Shown piece after piece: positions 53,328 through 62,813 of a stretch of 64,000 bases of DNA. The translations under genes and the position numbers were made by a program. Source of the DNA: Sinorhizobium meliloti (GTDB lineage: Bacteria; Pseudomonadota; Alphaproteobacteria; Rhizobiales; Rhizobiaceae); contig NZ_CP141214.1 of assembly GCF_035610345.1 (NCBI RefSeq), forward strand, positions 124,001 through 188,000, in the 5' to 3' direction. Position 1 is the stretch's first letter. Each line of letters opens with the position of its first letter. Under the pieces are notes generated by a model that worked only from the letters and a program-made list of their open reading frames with translations, was not told the origin of the DNA and searched no databases.

Positions 53328-54194
53328 TCAGACCGCGTTTCTACGGCATTCCTCGATATAGAGCTCGCGCAAACGCTTGCCGACCGGCCCGGGTGTACCG
53401 CTCCCGATCTTGCGGCCATCGATTTCTACGACGGGCATGACAAAGGTCGAGGCGCCCGTGACAAAGGCTTCGTCCGCATGCTGCGCTTCCTCTATCGAAA
53501 AATTCCGCTCAATGACGTTGATCTGTGCTTCCCGGGCATAATGTAGCAAGGTGGCACGCGTGATGCCGTGCAGGATGTCGCTGGATAATGCGCGGGTGAC
53601 GATCTGGCCGTTCTTGACGATATAGGCGTTGTTCGCCGTCCCCTCGGTGACGAAGCCATCCTGCACGAACCAGCCGTCATCGGCTCCCGCCTTCTTCGCC
53701 ATCATTTTAGCCATAGAGGGATAGAGCAGTTGGACCGTCTTGATGTCGCGGCGGGACCAACGCAGGTCCGCGATCGAGATCACCTTGATGCCAGCCGATG
53801 CCTTGGGTGCGTCCACGAGATTGGGGACGGATTGGGTAAAGAGAACGACCGTCGGCTGAACGTCATCGGTCGGGAAGATGAAATCGCGGTCGCCTGGATT
53901 CCCGCGGGAAATCTGCATGTAAACTAGACCCTCGACGATTTCGTTCTGCCTCACCAGCTCACGGTGGATGGTCAGCAGCGTATCCCGCGAAAACGGGTTT
54001 CGGATGACCAACTCCCCAAGCGAGCGCTCGAGCCGCGCGGCGTGTCCCTCGAAATCCACCAGCTTGCCGTCGATGACCGATGTTACCTCGTAGACTGCAT
54101 CGGCAAACAGAAAGCCACGGTCGAAGATCGAAACCTTCGCCTCGGTCTCCGACAGATATTCTCCGTTTAGATAAACGATCCGGTCTCTATCCAT
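53328..54194 (-). CDS. dat: D-amino-acid aminotransferase (PLP fold IV)
   Basis: The 288-residue product starts DRIVYLNGEYLSETEAKVSI and has FDRGFLFADAVYEV and the PLP-binding Lys in RRDIKTVQLLYPSM. It then has DDGWFVQDGFVTEGTANNAYIV and SDILHGITRATLL. This is the D-alanine/branched-chain fold IV layout, with the D-amino-acid subtype suggested by FLFADAVYEV. It converts D-amino acids and a keto acid to the L- or D-products. It closes the dpp-like operon after an SxxK hydrolase; ATG at 54218 is an alternative start. Confidence 0.88.
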   Translation of the reverse strand: MDRDRIVYLNGEYLSETEAKVSIFDRGFLFADAVYEVTSVIDGKLVDFEGHAARLERSLGELVIRNPFSRDTLLTIHRELVRQNEIVEGLVYMQISRGNPGDRDFIFPTDDVQPTVVLFTQSVPNLVDAPKASAGIKVISIADLRWSRRDIKTVQLLYPSMAKMMAKKAGADDGWFVQDGFVTEGTANNAYIVKNGQIVTRALSSDILHGITRATLLHYAREAQINVIERNFSIEEAQHADEAFVTGASTFVMPVVEIDGRKIGSGTPGPVGKRLRELYIEECRRNAV

Positions 54195-54231
54195 TGCAGC
54201 GGTTCGCGATTGAGGCATGCAGACGGTTCTG

Positions 54232-55149
54232 TCAGGCAAGAAGGATGTCATAGAATACTTTACCTATTTCTGGCACGGCTTTCGGGTAAACTTCGCAGAT
54301 CTGCTTTCCTTGGGTCATAAGGCAGATGATGATCGACGCGTTACCGGGCATGGCAATCCGAATGAGGTCGTGCTTGTAATAGGATGCGCGCGGATCGCCC
54401 GTCCAGGAATTCTGCCCCGCCTTGCTCCAGATGCGCGCCTCAGCCGGCGCCCCCGCTCCGAGAAAATCAGCAACTTGAAAACGCGGCTGCTTCGCCTCCG
54501 CGCTCTCGCGGTCGCGCAGCAGAATATCCTGCGCCCGGGTACGAGCTACATCGGACAGCGGAACCGTGCCGGCAAAGATCTCATGAAAGAGCCGCGCAGC
54601 GGCAAGCGGTGTCAGAACGTTGAGATACTCACCGGATCGCCCGGAATATTGGGCCTCCCGACCATAGCGAACGTCGTCCATGAGCTTCTGGCTGATGTTG
54701 CAGCCTTCGAATTCGGGCCAGCCCAGGTCGCGGAAGAAGCGGTTCAGCGCCTCGCGTTTATCGCGCCATGCGTCGAAGCTTTCACCCTCCAGGAGCGTGT
54801 CGCCGGTCGTGCCGGTGACCACGTCGATCACATAATTGGTGCCGGTATTGGTCGACCAGAGGATCATGTCCCGCATCGCACGGGACAATTCCTCGTGGTC
54901 CTCGACGCGGCCGGCGTCAATGGCGCTCAGCACATGGACGAGGTGGAAAGCCTTGACCAGGCTGCACGGATAGCACCGCCAGTTACCGCGATAGCTGAAG
55001 CCGTCCGGCGCCTCGCCGAAACCGTTCTCCCGCAATGCGACGAAGCCGAAATTGTCGGGCGTCAATCCCTGATCACTGAATTGCTCGAGAAGGCGGGCCT
55101 TGATGCTTTCGCAGCGACCGGTCCAGTCGGCGTTGGATTTGAAGAACAT
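54232..55149 (-). CDS. Serine hydrolase, class A beta-lactamase/DD-peptidase fold
   Basis: From ATG at 55149 the product is 305 residues. The active-site S-x-x-K is in CYPCSLVKAFHLV, with WSTNTGTNYVIDVV as the S-x-N-like second motif and IWSKAGQN in the K-T/A-G position. This order is that of the beta-lactamase/penicillin-binding fold, so it should act on D-Ala-D-Ala-like or beta-lactam-like bonds. No signal peptide is seen, which points to cytoplasmic hydrolysis of imported D-peptides. It lies 23 nt behind the ABC ATPase gene and before dat. Confidence 0.8.
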   Translation of the reverse strand: MFFKSNADWTGRCESIKARLLEQFSDQGLTPDNFGFVALRENGFGEAPDGFSYRGNWRCYPCSLVKAFHLVHVLSAIDAGRVEDHEELSRAMRDMILWSTNTGTNYVIDVVTGTTGDTLLEGESFDAWRDKREALNRFFRDLGWPEFEGCNISQKLMDDVRYGREAQYSGRSGEYLNVLTPLAAARLFHEIFAGTVPLSDVARTRAQDILLRDRESAEAKQPRFQVADFLGAGAPAEARIWSKAGQNSWTGDPRASYYKHDLIRIAMPGNASIIICLMTQGKQICEVYPKAVPEIGKVFYDILLA

Positions 55150-55172
55150 GGAGAGGATCTTTCTGTAGGGGA

Positions 55173-56138
55173 TTATGTCGGGGCGCCGGCGGCTTTCCAG
55201 CAGCGGACGAAGCCACCCGTGTCGAGCGGCAGCTCCGGCTGAGGCAAGCGACAGGCGGCCTCGGCAAGCGGGCAGCGCGGGACGAAACGGCAGCCGGGCA
55301 GAACGGCAAAGGGATCGGGTATTTCGCCGGCAATCGGCTGCCGCAGCGACTGCGGCTTGCGAACGTCCGGCACCGAGGCAATCAGCGCCTGCGTGTAGGG
55401 GTGGCGTGGAGCGCCAAAGAGGCAGGTGCTCTCTTGCAATTCGACGATCTCGCCGAGATACATCACCGCCACACGGTCGCAGAAATACCGCACGACATTC
55501 ATGTCGTGCGAGATGAAGATGATGGTCAGTCCCTTTTCGCGATTGATCGCCTTCAACAGGTTGATGATCTGCGCCTGCACGGACGCGTCCAGCGCCGAAA
55601 CCGGCTCGTCCGCCACGAGAACCTGCGGATTGGCGCACAGAGCACGCGCGATGGATACCCGCTGGCGCTGCCCGCCGGAGAGCGCGTGGGGGAATTTCAC
55701 CGCCGTCTCGGAAACCAGGCTCACATCATCCAGCACGCGCCGGACCTCGGAGCGCCGATCGGCGCGCGATAGATTGGGCCTGTAATGGGCCACGACCTCT
55801 TCGAGCTGTGCCCCGATAGTCATGCGTGGGTTTAGCGAGGAATAGGGGTCCTGAAACACCATTTGCAGGCGGCCGGCCCGATCCGGCCCGTCAAGCGGCT
55901 TGCCATCGAAGACGACGTGTCCGCCATTGCTGGGCTGGAGCCCGACGCCGATCCGCGCCAGGGTACTCTTGCCGCAACCGGATTCGCCGACGATGCCGAG
56001 GATTTCCCCCTGCTTCACCGACAGATCGACGCCGCGCACCGCATGAAGATAGACCTGATCGCGGTTTGCGAGCACGTCCACAAGGCTGCGCTTCAGGGGA
56101 AAGCGACGCTCGACCTTCTTAAACTCAAGCAGCGACAT
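55173..56138 (-). CDS. Peptide ABC transporter ATPase (DppF/OppF-like)
   Basis: The 321-residue product has Walker [13 protein letters not shown], signature LSGGQRQRVSIARAL, Walker B VLVADEPVSALD, and the C-terminal Opp/Dpp extension with cysteines (CRFVPRCPLAEAACR). It overlaps the preceding ATPase gene by 14 nt. Confidence 0.94.
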   Translation of the reverse strand: MSLLEFKKVERRFPLKRSLVDVLANRDQVYLHAVRGVDLSVKQGEILGIVGESGCGKSTLARIGVGLQPSNGGHVVFDGKPLDGPDRAGRLQMVFQDPYSSLNPRMTIGAQLEEVVAHYRPNLSRADRRSEVRRVLDDVSLVSETAVKFPHALSGGQRQRVSIARALCANPQVLVADEPVSALDASVQAQIINLLKAINREKGLTIIFISHDMNVVRYFCDRVAVMYLGEIVELQESTCLFGAPRHPYTQALIASVPDVRKPQSLRQPIAGEIPDPFAVLPGCRFVPRCPLAEAACRLPQPELPLDTGGFVRCWKAAGAPT

Positions 56139-57120
56139 CGGAAACCTCGCTCAGGATGCAGGCATCGAGATGATCTTCGGCGGCGCCGAGACGGGAGCGC
56201 AGCGCCGGCGCGGGGCCCGTCATGCATTGCGGCCGTCCGAATGCGCAGCGCGCCGAGAAGCGGCAGCCTGGCGGCGGGTCGATCAGGCTGGGCGGCGCTC
56301 CGTTGATCGGCACCAGTTCGCTGTCGCGACTGACATTTCCCGGAAGAGCCGCAAGCAGCGCCCGGGTATAGGGATGCGATGGCGCATCGAGGACCTCGCG
56401 GACCCCGCCGATCTCCACCATGCGGCCCGCATACATGACCGCCATCCGATCGCAGATCTGCGAGACCACGCCCAGGTCGTGGGTAATCAGGATGATCGAG
56501 GTGCCGAGACTGTCCCGTCGCTCCTTCAGCAGGCGCAGGATTTGATCCTGGACCGTCACGTCGAGGGCCGTCGTCGGCTCGTCGGCGATGATGAGGCGCG
56601 GGCGCAGCGCGAGCGCCATGGCGATGACGACGCGCTGCCGCAAACCGCCGGACAATTCGTGCGGATAGGACTCAAGTCTGCGCTCTGGAGAGGTGACGTG
56701 CACGTCGCGCAAGAGCTGCAAGGCTGCCTCACGCGCCTCGGCGCGGGATGCCTTGCGATGGCGGCGGATGACTTCGCTGATCTGCTTGCCGATCCGCATC
56801 GTCGGATTGAGCGCGGTTAACGGGTCCTGAAAGATGAACGCGACATCGCGTCCGCGGATCTGGGAAAGACCGCGCTCGTTCATGGCGGCAAGATCGCCCG
56901 CCCCTTCCAGCAGGATCCGGCCCCCGGCGACCCGGGCGGGCGCCCCTCCGAACAGGCGCAGGATGGACCGGCAGACGGCGGACTTCCCGCAGCCGGATTC
57001 CCCGACGATGCCGAAGATCTCGCCCGGCTGAACGTCAAAGCTGAAGCCATCGACCGCTCTTGCCGTCCCGGAAGGGCTCTGGAATTCGGTCACGAGGTTG
57101 CGAACGGACAAGAGGCTCAT
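56125..57120 (-). CDS. Peptide ABC transporter ATPase (DppD/OppD-like)
   Basis: The 331-residue product has Walker [16 protein letters not shown], where Ala replaces the usual Thr/Ser after GKS, signature [15 protein letters not shown], Walker [13 protein letters not shown], and the Cys-rich C-terminus ([14 protein letters not shown]). It pairs with the DppF-like ATPase. The start is 4 nt after the permease stop. Confidence 0.94.
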   Translation of the reverse strand: MSLLSVRNLVTEFQSPSGTARAVDGFSFDVQPGEIFGIVGESGCGKSAVCRSILRLFGGAPARVAGGRILLEGAGDLAAMNERGLSQIRGRDVAFIFQDPLTALNPTMRIGKQISEVIRRHRKASRAEAREAALQLLRDVHVTSPERRLESYPHELSGGLRQRVVIAMALALRPRLIIADEPTTALDVTVQDQILRLLKERRDSLGTSIILITHDLGVVSQICDRMAVMYAGRMVEIGGVREVLDAPSHPYTRALLAALPGNVSRDSELVPINGAPPSLIDPPPGCRFSARCAFGRPQCMTGPAPALRSRLGAAEDHLDACILSEVSDVAA

Positions 57121-57124
57121 GGCG

Positions 57125-57946
57125 TCATCCCTTTGGCTTCAGCGCGGTCGCGAGGCCTTCGCCAAGTAGAGAGAAGGCAACCCCGACCCAGACGATGGCG
57201 AGGCCGGGAAATATGGTCATCCACGGCGCTTCCCGCATGTAGTCTATGCTCTCGACGATCAGCAGGCCCCATTCCGGCGCTGGCGGCTGCACGCCCAGTC
57301 CAAAGAAGGACATAGCCGCCACGGCCTGCACAGTCAGCACCACGTCCGACATGGAATAGACCAAAGCGGGGGTCAGGACGTTCGGCAGGACATGGCGCAG
57401 CATCACCTTGGGCTTGCTGAAGCGCAGCACACGCGTCGCCTCGATGAATTCCAGGCGGGAAACCAGCAGCGTCTCTCCGCGGACTATGCGGGCATAGCCG
57501 ATCCAATTCACAATGAAAAAGGCGATGTAGAGATTGGTCTCGCTTGCTCCCAGCACGCCGACGATGGCAAGGATGAGCACATAGAACGGGAATGCCCATA
57601 CTATATCCGTCAGCCGCATCAGAACCGCGTCGGCGGTCCCGCCGAAGAAGCCGGCGATTAGGCCGATCACCACGCCCATGACCATTGGTCCGAACACGCA
57701 GATCAGCGCCAGTCGCAGGTCGAAGACCGCGCCCGCGAGAACACGTGTGAAGATGTCACGGCCAAAATTGTCGGTGCCGAACCAGTGCGCGGCGGAGGGC
57801 GGCTGCATCGCGCCGCCGAAATCCAGCGCAAAGGGATCGTAAGGCGACAGGATCGGGGTCAGGAGCGTCGCTGCGACGGTGACCGCCAGCATGAGCAGGC
57901 CGGTCGCACCTGCGGGGGTGCGAAGCAATTTGCGGAGGAAGGCCAT
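57125..57946 (-). CDS. Peptide ABC transporter permease (DppC-like)
   Basis: The 273-residue product has the DppC pattern WFGTDNFGRDIFTRVLAGAVFD. The EAA loop is VSRLEFIEATRVLRFSKPKVMLRHVLPN, and it has five to six membrane helices. It follows the DppB-like gene with a 3-nt gap. Confidence 0.94.
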   Translation of the reverse strand: MAFLRKLLRTPAGATGLLMLAVTVAATLLTPILSPYDPFALDFGGAMQPPSAAHWFGTDNFGRDIFTRVLAGAVFDLRLALICVFGPMVMGVVIGLIAGFFGGTADAVLMRLTDIVWAFPFYVLILAIVGVLGASETNLYIAFFIVNWIGYARIVRGETLLVSRLEFIEATRVLRFSKPKVMLRHVLPNVLTPALVYSMSDVVLTVQAVAAMSFFGLGVQPPAPEWGLLIVESIDYMREAPWMTIFPGLAIVWVGVAFSLLGEGLATALKPKG

Positions 57947-57949
57947 CGG

Positions 57950-58885
57950 TCACCCCAGCCGGACGCGCGGATCGGCCAGCGCGTAGCAGATGTCGGTGAT
58001 CAGGTTGACCACCACGACCATAATGGCGAAGAAGACCGTCAGGCCTCGGATGATGGGCAGGTCACGCGACACGATCGCGTCGATCAGCAGGCTGCCGAGA
58101 CCGGGGACGGAGAAGATCTTCTCCACCACGACCGTCCCGCCCACGATCCAGCTCACCCGCACGCCGATGATCGAGATCGTCGAGATCAGGCTGTTCGGCA
58201 GCACATGGCGAAGAAAGACCTCGTGGGCGCGCAGGCCTTTGGCACGCGCGGTGTCGATGTAGTCTGCCTTCATCGTGTCGATCAACGCCGCGCGAAGGCT
58301 TTGCTGTATCAGGGCTGCGGTCGAAAGCCCGACCACGAGCGATGGCAGGAACAGGCGGCCCAGATTGGCCACGAAACCGTCGCCCACGCCGCCTGTCGCG
58401 AACCAGCCCATGCGCAGCGCCAGCCAAATGATTAGCACATAGCAGAGCCAGAAAGGGGGCATGGCAATCACCACGACGAAGATCTGCCGGATGACATTGT
58501 CGATCACGCGCCCGCGGTTTGCCGCTGCCAGAATGGCAAAGGGCAAGGCGATGATGACGGCGATTGCGGTCGAATAGCCAACGATGGCGAGCGTGAACGG
58601 TAAGCGCTCCGCCACCAGATTGATGATCGGCTGCTTGTGGAAGATCGAGACACCGAAACTGCCGGTCAGGCAATCGCGCAGGAAATAGAGGTACTGCATC
58701 CAGATTGGCTTATCCAGCCCCCAGAGTTCTCGCATTGTCTGCAGTTCCTCGGCGCTCGCCCGTGTTCCCATCGCGCGGGAGGCAGGATCGCCCGGCATGA
58801 CCTGCAGAAGCAGGAAGCTGATGATCGTAATCCCGAGGAGCACGGGGATCAGCATCAGCAGACGTTTTGAGATTGCAAGTATCAC
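57950..58885 (-). CDS. Peptide ABC transporter permease (DppB-like)
   Basis: The 311-residue product starts with a membrane helix (RLLMLIPVLLGITIISFLLL). It contains LWGLDKPIWMQYLYFLRDC and the EAA loop TMKADYIDTARAKGLRAHEVFLRH, and ends ALADPRVRLG. It is separated from the binding-protein gene by a 64-nt gap that contains a perfect hairpin. Confidence 0.94.
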   Translation of the reverse strand: MILAISKRLLMLIPVLLGITIISFLLLQVMPGDPASRAMGTRASAEELQTMRELWGLDKPIWMQYLYFLRDCLTGSFGVSIFHKQPIINLVAERLPFTLAIVGYSTAIAVIIALPFAILAAANRGRVIDNVIRQIFVVVIAMPPFWLCYVLIIWLALRMGWFATGGVGDGFVANLGRLFLPSLVVGLSTAALIQQSLRAALIDTMKADYIDTARAKGLRAHEVFLRHVLPNSLISTISIIGVRVSWIVGGTVVVEKIFSVPGLGSLLIDAIVSRDLPIIRGLTVFFAIMVVVVNLITDICYALADPRVRLG

Positions 58886-58919
58886 GGAAGTTTACCGCCG
58901 GCTGCCCACAGTTGGAGGA

Positions 58920-58942
58920 GCCTCCGCCCGCAGGGCGGAGGC
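58920..58942 (-). terminator. Perfect 10-bp hairpin between binding-protein and permease genes
   Basis: GCCTCCGCCC-GCA-GGGCGGAGGC lies 8 nt after the binding-protein stop. Such hairpins commonly reduce downstream transcription or protect the upstream mRNA, giving more binding protein than permease. Transcription must read through for the rest of the operon. Confidence 0.7.
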
Positions 58943-58949
58943 GGTCGCA

Positions 58950-60458
58950 TCATTTTTCGAGCTTGACTTCCTCGAGGCGGAAATTCGAGGTCGGAAGGAT
59001 CTCGAAACCCTTGACGTAGTCCCGCACCGCCCAGGCCGACGACGGATGGTAGAGGAAGATGTAAGGCGCACCGTCATGCAGGATCTGGATCATTTCCCTG
59101 AACATGGCGCCGCGCGGCTCGCCGTCCACGGTCTTCCGCTCTTCGGCATAGAGGGCATTCAGACGCTCGTTCTTCCACTGCGTATGATAGGCGTTCGCCC
59201 GCTCAGGGTTGACGGCGACGAAGCCGATGATCTGGTCGGGGTCGATCGTGTCGGAGGTGGTGTAGGACACCGACATGTCATAGTTTCCGTCCTTCGTCGT
59301 TTCCCATTGGGTGCCGCCTTCCAGCATCTGCACCTTCAGCTTCACTTCGACCTGCTGGAGCATCGCCTGCAAGGCTATGGCGGCATTGCGGCTGGTCGCG
59401 GCGCCGGAATCGACGATAAGCTGCGCTTCGAACCCTTCCGCGTAGCCCGCATCGGCCAGCAGTTGCTTGGCCTTCGCCGTGTCATAGGCGTAGGGCAGAA
59501 GATTCGGATCGGCATGGGCCATGACCGGCATGGCCGATGCCGCGGGCTTGCCGGCACCGTAGAGAACGCCCTGCACCAGGGCATTCTTGTCCACCGCATA
59601 GTTCAGGGCCTGCCGGACCCGTTCGTCGTCGAAGGGCTTGCGCGTCGTATTCAACTGCACGAAATCCGCCCGGTAGGGTGTGGTCTGACCCACGGAGATC
59701 CCATCCTTGCCGTCGAGGTTCTTGATCTGGTTCAGCGGCGGATCGAGCGCGACGTCCACCTCGCCGGCTTCCAGCTTGATGGCCCGTGCTGACGGCTCGG
59801 TGACGACCTCGAGCACCGCTTCGTCCACGAAAGGCTTGCCCTCCTGCCAGTAATACGGATTCTTCGTCAGCTCGACCCGCGAGCCGCGGACGCGCGACTT
59901 CAGCATGTACGGGCCGGAACCGACCGGCGCCTCGAAGAACGCATCACCCTTGGCTTCCACCTGCCCCTTGGGCAGGATCGCCGCGGCGAACAGGGCAAGA
60001 TTGTTGAATGCCGGCGTGAACGGTTCCCCCAGTTTCATGGTGATCTCGCGTGGATTGACGATCTCGAAGCTGGTGATCGGACGATAGAAACGTCCCCAGC
60101 CGGACGCCTCGGATGCGGCGCGCTGGATCGAGAATTTGACATCCTCGGCAGTCACCGGCGTACCGTTGGAGAACTTCGCGTCGCGGAGTTTGAAGTTCAG
60201 TGTCAGACCGTCGTCCGAAACGGTCCAGCTTTCGGCCAGTCCCGGTTCCAGCCCCTTTCCTGTCCTGTCCGGGCGGATCAGCGTGTCGAAGATCAGGAGC
60301 TGCGTCCATATCGAGCCATTGTCGCTGCTAGCGATCGGATCGAGGCTGACCGGATCGTAGCCCATTGCGACGCGCAGCGTTTCAGCGTGCGCAGCCATAC
60401 CCGCCAGCGCAAACACGGAGGCGAGAAGCAGTCGTTTCAAATTCGCTCGAGGAAGCAT
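58950..60458 (-). CDS. Peptide ABC transporter substrate-binding protein (DppA-like)
   Basis: The 502-residue product has a signal peptide (LKRLLLASVFALAGMAAHAE) and the SBP_bac_5 pattern: AMGYDPVSLDPIASSDNGS, ESWTVSDDGLTLNFKLRDAKFSNG and VTAEDVKFSIQRA. It is the first gene of the minus-strand operon, divergent from the LysR at 60605. The following enzymes point to D-amino-acid-containing peptides as ligand, but this is inference. Confidence 0.94.
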   Translation of the reverse strand: MLPRANLKRLLLASVFALAGMAAHAETLRVAMGYDPVSLDPIASSDNGSIWTQLLIFDTLIRPDRTGKGLEPGLAESWTVSDDGLTLNFKLRDAKFSNGTPVTAEDVKFSIQRAASEASGWGRFYRPITSFEIVNPREITMKLGEPFTPAFNNLALFAAAILPKGQVEAKGDAFFEAPVGSGPYMLKSRVRGSRVELTKNPYYWQEGKPFVDEAVLEVVTEPSARAIKLEAGEVDVALDPPLNQIKNLDGKDGISVGQTTPYRADFVQLNTTRKPFDDERVRQALNYAVDKNALVQGVLYGAGKPAASAMPVMAHADPNLLPYAYDTAKAKQLLADAGYAEGFEAQLIVDSGAATSRNAAIALQAMLQQVEVKLKVQMLEGGTQWETTKDGNYDMSVSYTTSDTIDPDQIIGFVAVNPERANAYHTQWKNERLNALYAEERKTVDGEPRGAMFREMIQILHDGAPYIFLYHPSSAWAVRDYVKGFEILPTSNFRLEEVKLEK

Positions 60459-60539
60459 GAAGAGGTTCTCCTAAACCTGTCGTGGAACATGTCCTGAACC
60501 GCTGCCGCCGGTCGCGCAGCCACATCGGATGACGGATCA

Positions 60540-60607
60540 TGTTAGACAACGGCTGGGCAGCCGAATAATGATAAATGTGGTAGCGACTATCAGCAGGTTG
60601 ATAAATG
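60540..60607. promoter_or_regulatory. LysR operator region of the dpp-like operon
   Basis: The divergent interval holds the perfect dyad CGGCTG-GG-CAGCCG (60550-60563). The 9-mer TGATAAATG occurs twice, 30 nt apart (60569-60577 and 60599-60607), the second overlapping the lysR start codon. Binding of the adjacent LysR is probable. Confidence 0.5.
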
Positions 60608-61486
60608 GATCTGAGACAAATCGAGCTTTTCGGCACGCTGATGCGGGTTGGAACCACCACCGAAACCGCGAGGCTCCTGGGTATTTCCCAGCCGAGCGTC
60701 AGCGGGCAGTTGAAACGGCTCGAAAGCAGGCTCGGTTTTGCGCTGTTTCACCGCACCGGCAACCGCCTAGAGCCGACGCAGGAGGCGAACGAGCTTTTCG
60801 CGCTCTCGATGACGATCTTCAACACGCACGCGCTGGTTCGCTCCAAGCTGCCCAGCCTGCGCAACCTTGCGTCACGACCGGTGGCGGTATCGGCGACGCC
60901 GGCTCTCGTGGAAACCTTTATCGGGCCGGCCCTGGTTCAAGCCGGATACCGGGATTGGAATAAGCGCATCGTGCTCAGGGTACACTCTCCGGAAGACGAC
61001 CTTCGCACGGGTGATGCCGATGTCGGGCTGCAGATGGCGTTGCCGCCTAAGGCGGAATTTCAGGCATACAAGGTGGGCCAGACTACACTGGTGGCCGTCA
61101 TGCGGGCGGACCATCCGCTCGCCCACTCCCGGGCGCTGACTTGCCCGGAACTGTCGGCGCAGCCCCTGATTTGTTACAATGCCGACTGGTCGCCGATGGG
61201 AGAAGCCATCCGGGGCGCCTTCGCCGCCCAGGGCCTAGCTTACGATCCGGTTTGCATGGTGCCTTTTTGCGCTAATGTCTGCAGCCTGGTGCTCGCCTGT
61301 GGCGGTGTCGGTATCGTTGATGCAATGACTGCACATGAGTATGCAATCCGTGGGCTCGTGCGGTGTCAGATCATCGGCATTCCCCCGATCTCGGTCATTG
61401 CCTTTCACCGGCGGGGCGAGCCGCTCAGGGCGCCGGTGCAGGGATTTCTGAGTGCACTTCGAAAACCAGCCCGTGAATGGGCATAA
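60605..61486 (+). CDS. LysR-family transcriptional regulator
   Basis: The 293-residue product has the LysR HTH (MDLRQIELFGTLMRVGTTTETARLLGISQPSVSGQLKRLESRLGFALF) and an effector domain (LQMALPPKAEFQAYKVGQTTLVAVMRADHPLA). It is divergent from dppA, which places it as the regulator of the peptide operon. The start is ATG at 60605. Confidence 0.93.
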   Translation: MDLRQIELFGTLMRVGTTTETARLLGISQPSVSGQLKRLESRLGFALFHRTGNRLEPTQEANELFALSMTIFNTHALVRSKLPSLRNLASRPVAVSATPALVETFIGPALVQAGYRDWNKRIVLRVHSPEDDLRTGDADVGLQMALPPKAEFQAYKVGQTTLVAVMRADHPLAHSRALTCPELSAQPLICYNADWSPMGEAIRGAFAAQGLAYDPVCMVPFCANVCSLVLACGGVGIVDAMTAHEYAIRGLVRCQIIGIPPISVIAFHRRGEPLRAPVQGFLSALRKPAREWA

Positions 61487-61652
61487 CTTTCCACCGCATA
61501 GCCGTCGTGCCTGCCTGGAGACGGCTATTCGTCCCGAAATTTTCAGATTGGATCCGCCATGCGCGCCTCCGTCGTCCCTGGGCAAGAGGCGGACGAGCAC
61601 TCACTCCGCGTTGCGCCACTAGCGGTCTCATTCAGGTTGATCGCACTAGGCG
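61487..61652. other. Intergenic region before repeat copy 2
   Basis: No gene. A short frame at 61559-61762 runs through the repeat and is not protein-like. Confidence 0.3.
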
Positions 61653-61660
61653 GAATGGGG

Positions 61661-61726
61661 GCCGACTGCGGACTGTCCGGTCCTGGAATATGCCCAGCCG
61701 ATAGCTGCCGTTCGGCAAGCGACCCC
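61661..61726. repeat. 66-bp dispersed repeat, copy 2
   Basis: It is identical to copy 1 (49041-49106) except one base, in the same orientation. The flanks differ apart from the preceding GGAATGGGG-like run. Confidence 0.9.
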
Positions 61727-61874
61727 ATTTCTGCCGTTTATGATGGGAGGCAGGGCGCTTAAAGCGAACCTTGCACGTCGCTGTTATCTTGGATCATTTT
61801 CGCGACACAGTTGACAATTTTTGGGAAAATGCCGCTCTTGTCTTGCCTCTCGCGCTCACATCGGAGGCAAATCC

Positions 61875-62813
61875 ATGAAGCATGTTCCCTATGTCGGCTC
61901 TGGCCCATACTGCTACGCAAATTCGTTCGCGATGATGTTCGGAGGGGATGCGCCGTCAACAGCGGCCATCGAGTTCGCGACCAGCAGCCCCTTCGGTATG
62001 CAGCTCGTGGGTGGCGCGCTGCCGTTCTTCGATCCCTATGGATGGACGCCCGAAGCCGGTTTCAACGACGCCCTCGACGCGATGGGCTGGACTTCGGCCG
62101 TCACCAAGGGCGGCAGCGCGGAGGATGCGCTTGCCCGGCTCAAATCGGCGCTCTCCGACGACCCGGTCTGGGTTGGCCCGGTGGAGATGGGCTATCTTCG
62201 GCACCAGCCCGGCATGGATGGTCCCATAGGAGCGGACCACTATGTTGTCGTGCTTGCCGTTGATAACAGACAGGTGCGGATGCACGACCCGCAAGGCTAT
62301 CCCTTCGCATCCCTGCCGCTGGATGATTTTTTAACCGCGTGGCGGGCGGAAACCCTCGACTATGGCGAGCCCTATACCATGCGGACCCATTTTCGCCGTG
62401 TGCGTGAGGTTGGGGAGAATGACATAATCCGGGCTTCGCTGCCCGCTGCGATGCGGTGGCTGTCGATGGAACACGCGCAGCACGTGCCAGAGGGCACCGT
62501 TGGCAATGATGAGGCCGCCGACCTGCTGGCAAGCATGATCGAGAACGGGTGCAGCGACGATCTACGTGGGCACCTGATCCACTTCGCCGTGCGCGTGGGC
62601 GCAAGGCGGCTTGCCGATGCGGCAAGATGCCTTGCCCGCGTCGGTCGATCTGACGCGGCCCAAATAGCCTCTGACCAAGCCGTTTTGATTGGCTCGCTGC
62701 AATACCCATTGGCGGTTGGGCGTGATGCAGAGGCGGCCGCCATCTTGCGAAAGCTCGCCCCGACGTACCCCCGTTTTCTATCCGCGCTTCAAGGCATGTC
62801 GCAGAAATCCTAA
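61875..62813 (+). CDS. Cysteine-protease-fold protein (C39/BtrH-like), 3' end altered
   Basis: ATG at 61875 follows CGGAGG. The 312-residue product has Cys in GSGPYCYANSFAMMFGG near residue 12. His follows in GADHYVVVLAVDNRQVRMHDP with Asp after it, the order of C39-like papain-fold enzymes such as the BtrH N-terminal acyltransferase/peptidase group. The C-terminal 130 residues are helical (LARVGRSDAAQIASDQAVLIG, AAAILRKLAPTYPRFLSALQ). The final residues MSQKS and the stop codon are encoded by the 17-bp string TGTCGCAGAAATCCTAA that also occurs at 50429, so the original end was probably replaced by a mobile-element remnant. The substrate is unknown. Confidence 0.75.
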   Translation: MKHVPYVGSGPYCYANSFAMMFGGDAPSTAAIEFATSSPFGMQLVGGALPFFDPYGWTPEAGFNDALDAMGWTSAVTKGGSAEDALARLKSALSDDPVWVGPVEMGYLRHQPGMDGPIGADHYVVVLAVDNRQVRMHDPQGYPFASLPLDDFLTAWRAETLDYGEPYTMRTHFRRVREVGENDIIRASLPAAMRWLSMEHAQHVPEGTVGNDEAADLLASMIENGCSDDLRGHLIHFAVRVGARRLADAARCLARVGRSDAAQIASDQAVLIGSLQYPLAVGRDAEAAAILRKLAPTYPRFLSALQGMSQKS

